A stretch of DNA of 64,000 nucleotides from Chionoecetes opilio. Its lineage: Eukaryota; Arthropoda; Malacostraca; Decapoda; Majidae. The DNA is taken from positions 181,182 to 245,181 of the forward strand of contig JACEEZ010011995.1 in assembly GCA_016584305.1 (NCBI GenBank). Direction: 5' to 3'. Below the pieces are notes generated by a model. That model was given only the letters and a program-made list of their open reading frames with translations, was not told the DNA's origin and searched no databases. Below are positions 43,021-54,366 of this stretch, piece by piece; the first letter of the stretch is position 1, and each line of letters starts with the position of its first letter. Made by a program: the position numbers and the translations under genes.

Positions 43021-44157
43021 GAAGACCAGTTACGAATAGAGAGATTATCAAGCGGAAAAGATCACCCATAGTGACACCGTAGCGCCACTGCCATATCTCG
43101 TACCAGAATCCCCGCGACTTCCGGGTTGTACAAATAGAGGAAGTTAGTTAAGCTAAACACTGTGCCCTTTAACTCTTTCTGAATGTCTGCCCTGGTCGTC
43201 TTCCCCGCTGACTGTAGTGCTAACTGGGCCTAATGCTGGGGGCAAATCTAGCGCGGGGCATTTCTACAACTTAACCCCTTCAGGCCCAGAACGTCATTTC
43301 TATTGTATTGACCTTTAGACGCTTTTTAGTGCATATAAACACTTTTATAGATATGACTTGTTTAGTATCCTTGTCCACTAACTCATTTGGTATATTCAGT
43401 TACTTTTCCTGATTTCATGACTAACAACAGACGATTTTTTTAAAACAAAGAAAAGGTCTGGGCGTGAAGGGCAGTGTTGCCAACCGTAGGGAAGAATTAT
43501 TAGAACCATTAGATAGTTCCTATCTCGGAGCAGCCGACGCCACGCAAGACTTGTACGAACTACACATTACAGTGAAATAAAGAGAATGACGAATCTTGGG
43601 TGGTCAAGAGATGCTGTAGCATCTCTATATGATATGTTTAGGGAAAATAAGTGTTGCATATAGGGAATATAGCTGTATGATTTAGTATAGTAATAGTAAT
43701 ATACTTAGTGTAGATGAGAGGAGAAAAATAAAGATGAGTGGAGGAAAATAAAGTGTTTGGCAGAGTAGGGTAGGATAAATAAATAGGTTTTTAACTCTAT
43801 ATATATACAAGACACGTGCATGATATGGTACATGCGTGTTATTTAGATATTTTTTACATATGGTTTAGATATATAGTTAATTTTTGAGTTGTTGATGTAT
43901 TGAAGTATTGAAGGAAAATGTTGATAAAAACAGATATTTAATAGGCTGCGTGTGTTTTTACTACGGAAACGGGGATAATGTGATATGTGTTATTTTAACT
44001 TGATTTAGGAATACAAGTAAGGTTTTGAGTGATTTATTTATGGTTATCAAGGGAAATGTGAAGAGGGAAGGACATTTCATAAATGCCAGTAGAAGCAGAG
44101 TAGCTATGATAGAAGAATACAGATCTTAGCTACTCTGGTAGGAAGATGCTCGTAGCC

Positions 44158-44268
44158 GAAACGCCGTGTGACAACACGCGCACTTTTTGCCACCACTACG
44201 GGCATCTTTTGGTAGCAGAATACCAAAAGATGCCGGAAAATATTGCTCGTGTGACACGGCCTTACACA
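44158..44268. repeat. Palindromic MITE (about 110 bp)
   Basis: GGCATCTTTTGGTA and TACCAAAAGATGCC pair around a 6-base loop, with outer GCCGTGTGACA/TGTGACACGGC arms. A related block lies at 48395-48510. Confidence 0.7.
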
Positions 44269-44699
44269 TCATAACATCAGCTGTTTTATTCGTTTGTGGG
44301 GATCAGTCACTCTACCTCCGTAGTTTGACTTCAGAAAATATTAGACAATGGAAAAGACTGGTGCAAGGAAACCTAAATATACTAGAAAGAAAAGAGGCGA
44401 ACTCTCAAAAGAAGACAAGTCTCCGCCAAGAAAACAACGCTTCAGATCTAAAGGGCTGAAGGTAAGTCACTTACCGTGTTCATGTAGCAACTTCAGGTTC
44501 ATGGAACCACCTTAATTGTCTCCGTGCAATTATAATACAATATTGTAGAATGATGAGCAGGTTGTACACCATTTCGCCATTTCCTTCATATTACAATATT
44601 GTACAATGATGAACAGTGGGTACGCCATTATTACCATTTCCTTCACTGTATATGTATATTCACATGGTACTAGTAAGTGAAGAATATAAGATAAGGTCA
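44269..44699. other. Unassigned interior sequence
   Basis: Contains a local duplication (TTACAATATTGTA..ATGATGA..CAG at 44530-44610). A small Lys-rich open frame ends at 44459. Nothing recognisable. Confidence 0.4.
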
Positions 44700-44950
44700 A
44701 TGTTTAACTCGTTATATAATATACATTTTCTGATCATCATTAATCTGGTCAAATGTTGCACATTATAAAAACGTTATGTGCATTTCTTGTTTTAACTTTT
44801 TTATTTCGTGCAGGGACAGGCGCGGGGATATTGGCACTGTACCCTAGGGACACGTTAGGGACTTTTCATGGTTTCTGTAGAGATATTTGGACCAAATATG
44901 AGTGTTTGAGTTGGTAACACTGCGCGCGCTGTGCTACCAAACCTTCAGTC
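44700..44950 (+). repeat. Repeat F1 left part, third copy
   Basis: It ends GAGTTGGTAACACTGCGCGC...CTACCAAACCTTCAGTC, matching 1830-1877, and is broken at CTTCAGTC by hAT C. Confidence 0.65.
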
Positions 44951-45912
44951 CAGAGTTGCCAGATTTGGGGATTTGTCCCTATATTTGGGGATTTCGGGGC
45001 ACTGATGGGGACATGGGGACATTCACTCTCGATTTGGGGACTTTTGAGGCTTCTGAAAAAAATATGTATTTTATCGCTTAAAATAATATTATTAATATGA
45101 AGGTTAAAAGAAAACATGATAATAAACCGACGGCAAGGAAGAAGTAATTTGAGCTTCATTGATCCCAAAGAAGTAAGTCAAGAAATGTGGTCTCCATTGG
45201 TCCATTGGCTAGTGTATTTCCTGGAATTGTAGGTCCTGACAAAATAAATCACCTAGACAAAGAATGGAGAGTACTAAAAACACCGATCTTGCTGATTCAG
45301 AAATCAATGATGTTGAAGGCTTCTGGGAGACAGTTAGAGAAATAAAGAGTGGTGATGAAACCGCCATGTTTCCAAATTTGTCAAGTTTTGTTTCTGGGCT
45401 ATTGCGTCTTCCTCATTCTAGTGCCACAGCAGAAAGGATATTTTCATCTGTAAACAATTTAAAAACAAAACTAAGAACAAACTCAACTAAGAACTATAGT
45501 TGGACTTCTGCATTCAAAGCGGTATTTGAAAGGCCGGGAATGCTTTCAATTTTGCTGTAAATGATAAACTAGTCAACATGATGACTTCAGATATCTACAA
45601 ATACCATGAAAATGATGATTCGAGTGATGATATTATTTAGTATGCAATGTGTTATTCTATTCTTTCTTTCTGGCTTAGTACAGTATGTCCAGAATATTAG
45701 TTGGATTATTTAAGTTCCCCAAGAGGCTAAGAGCATTAATATTTTCATTTATTTCTGTATCATATTTCTAGGTAAGCAATTTAAGGAAATATATCATCCC
45801 CATCAGCCTTAAGTAAAAAATTCTATTAAAATGTATTTTTTATTAAATGCTCATGAGGCTGTATCCTATTACTGCCTTTTTTTGTTTTTGCAGTCCTTGT
45901 GATGATATAAAT
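44951..45912 (+). mobile_element. hAT copy C, right end missing
   Basis: Starts CAGAGTTGCCAGATTTGGGG immediately after CTTCAGTC (44943-44950). It is colinear with copies A and B up to the CAGTCCTTGTGATGAT block, then gives way to AAATAC-rich sequence, so the right terminus and its TSD are lost. Confidence 0.85.
45185..45560 (+). pseudogene. hAT transposase C-terminal domain (copy C)
   Basis: This is the best-preserved copy. VVSIGPLASVFPGIVGPDK (frame 1), then DLADSEINDVEGFWETVREI, FPNLSSFVSGLLRLPHSSAT and AERIFSSVNNLKTKLR are nearly continuous, ending at a stop after GMLSILL. The SSATAERIFS motif places it at the hAT dimerisation region. The internal deletion that removed the rest of the transposase appears shared with copies A and B. 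Confidence 0.85.
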
Positions 45913-46332
45913 ACTAAATACATCAATTGTATTTAAATACATTTTTAAATACATTTTAAATACACACATTTTAACATGTCCGAAAAAAATGGATTTCCTT
46001 ATTCTTTCCTTAGATTTTGGGTTTCCTTAGAAATTTCCTTCTCAGGCCTAAATTTCCTTGAAATCAGGACATTTCCTTCCCCAGGGGAAAACAACACTGG
46101 TTCACTGTAACATCAGGGTTGCCAGATAGTTGGGCGGGTTTATTGCCAAATTAATTGCCAAATTAACTGAAAAAAGTATTTAAATTTAAATGTATTTAAA
46201 TACTCATAAAAGTATTTAAATACTGTATTTAAATACATGACAACCAATGTATTTATAAATACATTTCTAAATACACAAATTTATTTAAATACGTATTTAA
46301 ATACAATTGTATTTAAATACTGCCCAGCTCTG
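45910..46332. repeat. AAATAC/GTATTT-rich interspersed sequence
   Basis: Dense ATTTAAATACATTT words at both ends. The right end CTGCCCAGCTCTG resembles the inverse of a CAGAGCTGGGCAG hAT terminus. The left end is not defined. Confidence 0.5.
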
Positions 46333-46339
46333 GGTGTAT

Positions 46340-46535
46340 ATGATTGCACTGTGCATAGACCACTATATCTCTGGACTGTTCACGCGACAATGTTTTTGAA
46401 ATTGCCAGGCTGCAAAGCGGCCCGCGGCCGCCCGACAAGAGATATAGTGGTCTATGGACTATCGTATAGACTGGTTCATCATATATATGATATACTGTAA
46501 TCTTCGTAAATGTTTATTCTATAATACCATTAACT
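46340..46535. repeat. Repeat F1 right part with an 18-bp inverted repeat
   Basis: Matches 2140-2350 in its outer parts. CATAGACCACTATATCTC (46354) is inverted at about 46439-46456, enclosing a GC-rich 67-bp loop with CGGCCCGCGGCCGCCCG. Confidence 0.65.
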
Positions 46536-47005
46536 TCGATAACTTTTTTAGACATTTTAATTTTAAAACATCAGTAGTAAACTTGCTGTTCTAAATTAGT
46601 TTGTAAAAAGTCACTTCCTGTGTTGCTATAAGAAACAGGTATACAATGGCCCACTAATTTGTTTGCGGCCATGTGGAAGCAAAGGTTCTTCAGCTGTTGA
46701 TATGGTATTTGGACACGTATCAATTAGGCATTAATTTATAAATTCAAATGCAGTTTCAATGTTCTCTCTTAGATTTGCATTCAGCAATTTTCAAACATTT
46801 GCAGGTGATCGGATACTAGCGACTCTCCCCTAAGCTTGGTTTTGGGTATATGATACAGTTTTCATGAAATGGAAAAGACATGCTTGTGGCAATATCTTGT
46901 GGTACCATGGTGACTTGCTTGCTCCGCGGATTGCTTGCTCCGCGGAGACAATGGTAGCCTGCCCACTTGTCTAATTATTTCCCTATAAAGCAACCGGTAA
47001 AATTT
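46536..47005. other. Unassigned sequence
   Basis: No gene or repeat recognised apart from a doubled GCTTGCTCCGCGGA at 46917-46945. Confidence 0.45.
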
Positions 47006-47007
47006 TA

Positions 47008-47489
47008 GTGTTTGCCCATACTCTCCCACTTCCGCCAAACAAGTTTGGGGACCTGTGGGAATGCGGGGTTTTCGGGTGGGGAATAAATTATGCGTCGGAA
47101 AAACGTAATTTAAGAGTTGTTTAGGGGGGTTAAATTCCCTAATCTAGGGTAATTTCCTTATATCTAGAGAAATTTGCCTAACCAAAATAAACCCACATAA
47201 CCTAGCGGGGGGCTTGACCCACCGATAACCTAACCTAACCTCCTAGCAGGGGATTGCGGGGTTCTCGACACTTCGGTCATCATTCTGTGAGGATCGTCAG
47301 AAGCGCTTCACACGTTTCTGGACTCAGAAAAAATCCAATGAATTTTCCCTAGTTCTAGTGAATTTTTTCAACACCCCTAACTCAAAAACTATGTGGTTGC
47401 GACGCATATTTTGTACCCCTGTCAAATATCCCGCATTCCCCCAGGTCTCCAAGCTTGTTTTGTGGTAGAGGGGGAGTATGGGCAAACAC
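47008..47489. mobile_element. 482-bp MITE with TA duplication (Tc1/mariner-like)
   Basis: GTGTTTGCCCATACTC (47008) and its inverse (to 47489) are flanked by TA on both sides (47006-47007, 47490-47491). Imperfect inverted arms of up to 200 bp continue inward. The centre has CCTAACCTAACC. A TA target is the Tc1/mariner signature, though two bases are weak evidence. Confidence 0.75.
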
Positions 47490-48394
47490 TAGAATAATAC
47501 CAAGGAACGAACCTAATACATTCCTCCTTTGTCACAGCGATTTGCACCGTCGCCAATCATGAACTCCACGACCAGGCGCAGTTCGTCCACAGTCCTCTGC
47601 CGCAACTCTGACAACGTAGGCTGAGAGGTGAGGAAGAATGCGTCACCAGATGTAATTGAACCACAACCTTGCCTTCCGCCATGATGTTAAATTAAAGTAG
47701 TCAAGGATACTAGTAATTATAGTAGTAAAGTGATGGTAACAAGGACTAATAGCGGGATGGTAATTAGTAAACAACCACACAGCAACTCTGGTGATTCTGG
47801 CGAGGTCGGCCAAGTTAACAATATTGACGTTATGGACGGGGCTGTTACTGTTACAAGTAGCGGCGAGGCCAGTACAAGTTGTTACAAGTACCGTTATGGG
47901 GACAACCAACACTGGTTAATTCCACAGTTACCTTGTCCATATACAATTGTTTCAGGATCGAAGGCCGGAATTATCTCCCGTCACGTAACTAGAGGTTACT
48001 GAGTTCGTTGTTACGATACTCCCCCGACCACTTGTAACGAGCACTTCGACTCTTAAGCTCAGACGTGGCTGTTAGCCGATCTGCAATGGTGAACAGAATC
48101 GCCTTCGGTTGATTGCCAGAGAAAATAGCAATGTGGTTGAACCATCAAAACCAAGACGACGCACAACACGGCAACTGCCAAGACAAAACAACACACTAAC
48201 AACCACAAAAACCAAGACAAAAGCAATAACACGAGTTTGGGCCCAAGTGTCCACTAAACTCTTCAGTAAGTTACTTAATAATACCATACAATTATAATAC
48301 AATACCTAGTACAAGAACTCCATCGAAAATACAACCACCACAACAAAAGGGAGCCCACAATGTAAACAAGGATGCCGGTACTGGTGGCAAGAAA
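47490..48394. other. Unassigned interior sequence with small open frames
   Basis: Open frames at 47730-48002 (plus; Ser/Gly/Val-rich) and 48109-48297 (plus; Thr/Lys-rich) have no recognisable domain. Composition is close to 50% GC, higher than the flanks, so a relic coding sequence is possible. Confidence 0.35.
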
Positions 48395-48510
48395 ACGAAC
48401 ATGCGCGACTCTGCGTTTGCTACCAAAAGTTGCTGGTATCAGGCGTCAAATGGTAGCAAAATACCAAAAGATGCCGGAAAAAGTGTCCGTGTGACATGGC
48501 CTTAAGCTGA
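48395..48510. repeat. Palindromic MITE, second copy
   Basis: TACCAAAAGATGCCGGAAAA and GTGTGACATGGCC as at 44200-44268. Confidence 0.6.
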
Positions 48511-48993
48511 TCTATCCCTAAATATGGCTCCATAAAAACGCGTCTGAGATACGTGTTTCAGCAGGTTTTCTTTATTTTTCATCGAAGAAAAAGGAAAAGT
48601 GGAGAGACTTTATGATTGTATAATGTAAACAATTTAGTTTCATTTTTATTTCTTAGATTTTTTGCTAATTTTCATATTATAATTGTTGATGATTGTCAAA
48701 AATCCCTACGTTCTTAAGAATTTTGCCTGGGCGTCCCTACGCCCTTAAAACATTGTCAAAAGTCCCTACGTTTAGGGAAATGTCCCTACGGTTGGCAGCA
48801 CTGCCCATCACGCCCAGACCTTTCCTTTGTTATAAAAAATCGTCTGTTGTTAGTCATGAAATCAGGAAAAGTAACTGAATATACCAAATGAGTTAGTGGA
48901 CACTAAAAAGCGTCTACCCAAATTACAATAGAAATGACGTTCTGGGCCTCAAGGGGTTAAGTTGTAGAAATGCCCCGCGCTAGATTTGTCCCT

Positions 48994-49373
48994 GTGGTAT
49001 AACGAGGCGTCCAGTAGGATAATGCGTCTACCTTCCAATCTGCGCATACGCCAGAGGACTGTGCTCTCGTGTCGAGCGATGCCATAGCAGCGCGCTAGAT
49101 GTACGATGTTTCCTTTTCATTTCATCCATCCTGCCGCGTGGAGAGGTAAGAGCTTCCCAGGTCATGCCTCACCCCATGGCCGGAGGGATATTCTCCAGGC
49201 TTTTCTCCCTTTTTCGGCAGACCGCTAGGTTAGGTAAAGTTAGAAAAACTTTAAGTTAGGTTAGGGTTTGGCGCGCTGCTATGGCATCGCTCGACACGAG
49301 AGCACAGTCCTCTGGCGCATGCGGGAGATTGGAAGGTTAGACGCATTATCCTACTGGACACCTGTTATACCAC
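48994..49373. mobile_element. 380-bp MITE with about 100-bp TIRs
   Basis: GTGGTATAAC...GCGCTGCTATGG-type arm (48994-49094) is inverted at about 49272-49373. It interrupts the tip of the 43.2-49.0 kb unit: CTAGATTTG and CCCCCAGCAT, contiguous (inverted) at the left end, are separated here. Confidence 0.75.
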
Positions 49374-49458
49374 ACCCCCAGCATCACTCTCTAGCATCAC
49401 TCAACACGAAAATCGAGTACCAGCAGCGTAATGCGCATTACAGCTGCGCATCGTAAAG

Positions 49459-49940
49459 CCTACCGTAGATAACAGTTAAGTCGCCAGGACAACTTTTTTT
49501 TCTGTTTACAGAGATGTGGTGGCGTTAATACTTACATTTCTACATCCATGATTTCAGGAAAGTTAAAAGGGGCTACCTGGATAGTCTGTTTTCATTTTGT
49601 GTCTTCAAACTGTGTCATAGTATGGCTATAAATGAACAAATTACAAAAATATCTAAAAGTGGCTACCAACAGTAGAGTCGCCATCTAGTGTTTATTTACT
49701 GAGTGTCGTACCGCTGTCGTCGTCGCCCGAAAAAAAATGTGTAGCGGGAAATTTGAAAACCGCCTATACTTGCAGATACAAAGCAAAAACAACGCTGAAA
49801 CAGGGTAGATTATACATTCATGATATAAAATACTGTGTATTATCTTCAGTGGCACAGACACAAATAGTGTATGCTATAATTCGTAATATATGGCGCCTGG
49901 CGACATCACTGCAGTGGCGACTTTACTGTTATCTACGGTA
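49459..49940. mobile_element. 480-bp MITE (CTACCGTAGATAACAGT ends)
   Basis: CTACCGTAGATAACAGTTAA (49460) pairs with TTACTGTTATCTACGGTAG (to 49940). The right subterminal block also occurs at 42298-42362, which may be a truncated second copy. Confidence 0.7.
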
Positions 49941-49969
49941 GTGGGACGGGCATTTAGAGGGTTTATGGA

Positions 49970-50211
49970 ACTGTCCGCCGATGGGAATTTCTCGCCGAAA
50001 CAAAAACTAGAACTCTCGTCGACGTGGAAATTTTAACCTAACCTGGACAATGGCACCTAATCTAACCTAACTGATCAAGCTAACGATAGTATTTCATCCC
50101 TGAATGCAGAAACACGGGTAACACTTGATTAAATGTATATATTGGGTCCTGTAATATCAAGAATTGGAACACTCGACGACGACGGCGAGAGTTCCGATCG
50201 GCGACAGTTCC
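49970..50211. repeat. Fold-back element (GGAACTGTCSGCCGAT ends)
   Basis: GGAACTGTCCGCCGAT (49970) and ATCGGCGACAGTTCC (to 50211), with second-tier arms TCTCGCCG/CGGCGAGA. Adjacent to the preceding MITE. Confidence 0.7.
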
Positions 50212-50769
50212 AGGTACCCTTTAGAGGGCCGCAGGCTGCACAGGCTTGCTGTAGATGTACGCAGTGAAGAACTGGACAACATATTTTCTTGGATTCAGTG
50301 GTGACAGCGGCATGAGAGGCGGAGCCCCTGCATATATACTATGTATGGCTACTGAATTATGCGTTATAGTTTATGTATTAATTATATATTAAATATGAGT
50401 ATTTTTAAGATTTTTTTTTTTCTTTTTTTTCTACAAATAAAAACTGTCAAGGTTGTGTTCTATTTTGCGCTTCTGGTTTTTCTATTTAGTAACGTACACC
50501 ATTGTATTCCCCAAAGCCTATTCTACCAGTACAATAAGGGTATGGGTAAACAATAGGTTCTCAATAAGGTTACAAATCACGTTTTACAGAGGGTAGTTGA
50601 CCGAGCGCACTGCTACTGATGGCCTACTACTCCCTAGCATGGCCATTATGTCCCTCTGTGCTAAATAACCAGTCAGTAAACCGTTATAGTTTTGCAGTCT
50701 CTTCACCCAAGCCCTGATCCTTGGAAACCAACACCATGTCCGGTTTTCACACTGGAGTGAAGTCGATGT
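50212..50769. other. Unassigned sequence
   Basis: No gene recognised. Confidence 0.4.
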
Positions 50770-50775
50770 TACCAT

Positions 50776-51340
50776 CAGGGATGTCAATTTTCCGCGGATT
50801 CGCGGATTTCCGAGTATTTTAGTGCCAGCTGGGTCATTTCTGTGAATCGTGTAGATTCGGGATAAAAATTTAATTTAGGGAGGGGGGGGGGGTACATAGA
50901 TGGCTAGCCCACAGCCGAACCTGACCCTGGCCACTGATCCAGCACAGACCATAAAACATTTTTTGGCTGCCTAGCGGGAAGTTAATACTAGGCTGCCGAT
51001 ATCTCCTGACTCCACTGCTACAAGTTAGTTCAGGAGGCAGTATGTTGGGGGTGGAATACAGCAGTGTATTCTGTGGTGTATACAGCAGTGGAATACAGCA
51101 GTGTTATTATCATGATTATAGTTATAGTGAAACTTATTTGATATTGGATTATTCAATAATTCGAAGTTGGTCATCAAATCATATTTAAGCTGTATTTGAT
51201 AGCGCCTAAATAATTGATAATGTTGACAAATATTTTGTTGTTATTACTTTTCCAGCGGAAACAGTGTTAATATTTCATTTGTCATGTCAAAATGGTTAAT
51301 AATTCATATACATTTCACAATTTAAATTGCATGATATACC

Positions 51341-51414
<74 letters not shown>

Positions 51415-51644
51415 ATATATACACACAAATTGTGGACACAAAAACAGACAAAATTGAGACCAGAAATTATTATAGATATAACCAAGGACCTCTCAGCTCT
51501 CTCAGAGCATGAAATTTACAAAAAATCGAACCCGCAGCTGGGAGGTTCCCTCGCTACGCTCGGTCAGCCTTGCTGCGCTCGGATTAGTTGGTGGCCCTAT
51601 TATTTTATTTCAGAGTTTTTTTTCTTTTCTTGTTGACATCCCTG
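50776..51644. mobile_element. hAT-like element, CAGGGATGTCAA ends
   Basis: CAGGGATGTCAA (50776) and TTGACATCCCTG (to 51644), flanked by TACCAT on both sides (50770-50775, 51645-51650). The duplication is 6 bp rather than the hAT-typical 8, so the superfamily is uncertain. The interior holds a long AT microsatellite. The right 100 bp recur at 52594-52693 because of the contig overlap. Confidence 0.7.
51340..51420. repeat. (TA)n microsatellite
   Basis: About 38 TA units with one TATTATA interruption. Confidence 0.95.
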
Positions 51645-53017
51645 TACCATAGTAATCATGTCAAAACGCGCACTTATTGTCAACTGCCTGTGTGTGATGC
51701 CCAGAGTGAGAGCAGCAGGTGACTGTCTCTGGCTACTCAAGTCACGCTATTTTACGCTCCGAGGATTACAATGATTGTTTGTTATGATGGTTCTGCGGGA
51801 AAGTACATGCCTTTAACTACCTCCTAACAAATGTTTGAGTCAATACGTTTTAAGGTTGGCTTACAATGACACGTTGTGGAGAGAAGTATTAATAGGCTGC
51901 GGGCGATAGTTGTCTGACAAGTGGAGGAAAACGCTGTTATTGTTATTTTTCTTTCAAAATGCCATTGATTATCCATCTCTACGTATTCTAACCTACACGT
52001 AGATGTTTTAAGCTCTACAATAAAGATAAAAACAACAGAATATCTTCTTTGGTTAAAAAGATAGGGCATTTTGAAAGTACAAAAACTATAACAGCGTTTT
52101 TCTCCGTGTTCTATCTGTGGCGCTTGCCTGGTTTTCCCTCTCGCGGCCTCCTGTGTTTGTTGCATGTATTACCAAATAAATTCTATGATGAAAGTTGATC
52201 TTTTCGATGGCTCATCAATTTCCTGGGCGGCACAATCCACTGTTATGCACATTGTTAGGGATGGACATTTAATAGTCAGGAGCTACTGAGTGCCAGGCCG
52301 GGAATGTCGCGGGGGAACAACGGTCATTATATACGCATAACACATATATTTCTGGTCGCTAGATGAGTTGAGGACCAGAATTGTTGTGAGTGAAGGTCAT
52401 GTGATTATAATCCATTTCTATCACACACTGTCACTGTAAGGCGGGCAAGACCTGAGGGTCATCATGCACGGCAACGCCTCAAATGTTGCCAGGTGTGGGA
52501 TCCCTTGCCTGCAGCTCCTGACGCCCGCAGTGTCCCGTTCTCTGACAGTGTTCGCGTTTCTTAACACGTCAGTTAGTTACGGTACGTTAGGANCGGGAGT
52601 TCCTCCACGCTCGGTCAGCCTGCTGCGCTCGGATAGTTGGTGGCCCTATTATTTATTTCAGAGTTTTTTTCTTTCTTGTTGACATCCCTGTACCATAGTA
52701 ATCATGTCAAAAGGCGCACTTATTGTCAACTGCCTGTGTGTGATGCCCAGAGTGAGAGCAGCAGGTGACTGTCTCTGGCTACTCAAGTCACGCTATTTTA
52801 CGCTCCGAGGATTACAATGATTGTTTGTTATGATGGTTCTGCGGGAAAGTACATGCCTTTAACTACCTCCTAACAAATGTTTGAGTCAATACGTTTTAAG
52901 GTTGGCTTACAATGACACGTTGTGGAGAGAAGTATTAATAGGCTGCGGGCAATAGTTGTCTGACAAGTGGAGGAAAACACTGTTATTGTTATTTTTCTTT
53001 CAAAATGCCATTGATTA

Positions 53018-54366
53018 CACTGGGGAACAATTTGAAGAAAAAAAAATTGTTGAGTTAGATTTTTGAGCTTATTTAGACTAAAATTGGCATGCTGATTCCA
53101 AATCTGTAGTCAGTTTTTTTCTAGCACGTCAAGTTTTTTCTCCACAGCTTACCCTCCAGATAAGCAAAATTCCACTTGTGAGCTGTAGTAAAACTTCTAC
53201 ACAATGGCAATTTGTTTGGCGCAGTCCCTATTGGGCATTCGGTCTGTCTTCGTGAAGAATATGGAGATGTAAAGAGAGTCATTGAGTATTGCAAATGACA
53301 AACACAAATTGGATCATCTGTGTTGACCTTAAAATGGTGTCCTTCCTTCTCTGGTCAACAACGTGGATACACAAAAGTATCCCTGCTTTCTCGTATGTGG
53401 GATAGCAGAGCTCGAGAGAAGCATTGGGTTCAGACGAATTGGCCTCCGGAGATCTGATCTTAAACCTGGAGATCCTAACAGTTACATGAGCCACTTGTTG
53501 ACAGGAAGAAAATAATATTCCCACCTCTGCACATAAAAACTAGGTCCATGAAACAATTTGTAAAAGCATTGTCAACTGATGGCGACTGTTTGAAGTACAT
53601 CATCATGGCATTTCCTGGACTGTCAATTGAAAAAATCAAGGCCGGTGTGTTTGATGGTCCACAAATTCGACAGCTCATCAAAGATGAACATTTCAACGGT
53701 ACTAATGTCAGACCTTGAAAAGAATGCTTGGCTATCATTCAAAGACGTCGTCAAGAACTTTCTGGAAATACACGTGCAAGTAATTACACAGAAATTGTTC
53801 AGAAACTATTGGAGAGCTACAAAGCGCTTGGTTGCAACATGAGTATTAAAGTACATTTTTTGCATAGCCATCTTGCCAACTTTCCGGAAAATCTTGGTGC
53901 TGCTAGCGACGAGCAAGGTGAACGATTTCACCAAGATTTGAAGGTTATGGAAGAACGTTACCAGGGTAGATGGGATGTGCATATGATGGCTGACTATTGT
54001 TGGAGCATCAAACGCGATAGTCCTCAAGTTGAACACTCCAGACAAAGCTACAAACGTAAATTTTTACCTTAACCTGCACACAATTATAGCCTTATCCTTT
54101 CTAAAAACATGATAATGTTAAATAAACATTCTATTCATGCCTATTTCTTTCATTTTTCATTGTATGTTAACATTTGCAACTTTTTATAAAATAAGCACTG
54201 TTACTGTTATGTACAGTATTTTTCATATTTTTTAAGAAAACGAAAATCCTACAGTTCAAAAACTTGACGTGATAGAGAAAAACTGAGATCAGTTTTGGAT
54301 TCAGCACCCAAAAATTACTTAATAACAAGTGTCAGACCTAACTCAACAAAAATTTGTTCCCCAGTG
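53018..54366 (+). mobile_element. 1.35-kb TIR transposon with TTA duplication
   Basis: CACTGGGGAACAA (53018) and TTGTTCCCCAGTG (to 54366), flanked by TTA (53015-53017, 54367-54369). The empty site GATTATCC exists at 51965-51972. Imperfect inverted arms reach about 130 bp (TTGTTGAGTTAG, CACGTCAAGTTTTT). A 3-bp TTA duplication fits PIF/Harbinger or CACTA; the CACTG start favours a CACTA-like element. It carries a protein relic not obviously a known transposase. Confidence 0.9.
53230..54072 (+). pseudogene. Relic of an arthropod protein of unknown function, carried by the TIR transposon
   Basis: In changing frames: HKLDHLC..LKMV, NNVDTQKYPCFLVCGIAELE, then HLLTGRK, MAFPGLSIEKIKAGVFDG, QIRQLIKDEHFNGT, MSDLEKNAWLSFKDVVKNFL, ESYKALGCNMSIKVHFLHSH, LANFPENLGAASDEQGERFH, QDLKVMEERYQGRWDVHMMA and DYCWSIKRDSP, with a stop at 54070. 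I recognise this combination from predicted proteins in many arthropods and Hydra whose function is not known. Cysteine/histidine pairs (CFL..C, HFLHSH, FHQD) suggest a metal-binding, nuclease-like fold; this is speculative. At least four frame breaks and stops make this copy non-functional. Confidence 0.7.

Larger units (their letters stand above)
43229..48990. mobile_element. Unit bounded by about 250-bp inverted repeats
   Basis: 43229-43495 is the inverse of about 48780-48993. Shared blocks include GGGGCATTTCTACAACTTAA, CCCAGAACGTCATTTCTATT, TTAGTCATGAAATCAGGAAA (inverted) and GTTGCCAACCGTAGGGA. The inner ends (CAGTGTTGCCAACCGTAGGGA-like) would also pass as hAT termini. The interior is about 5.3 kb of nested repeats. 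Either a long-TIR transposon or an inverted duplication is possible. No TSD is established, because a MITE (48994-49373) has landed at the right tip. Confidence 0.6.
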
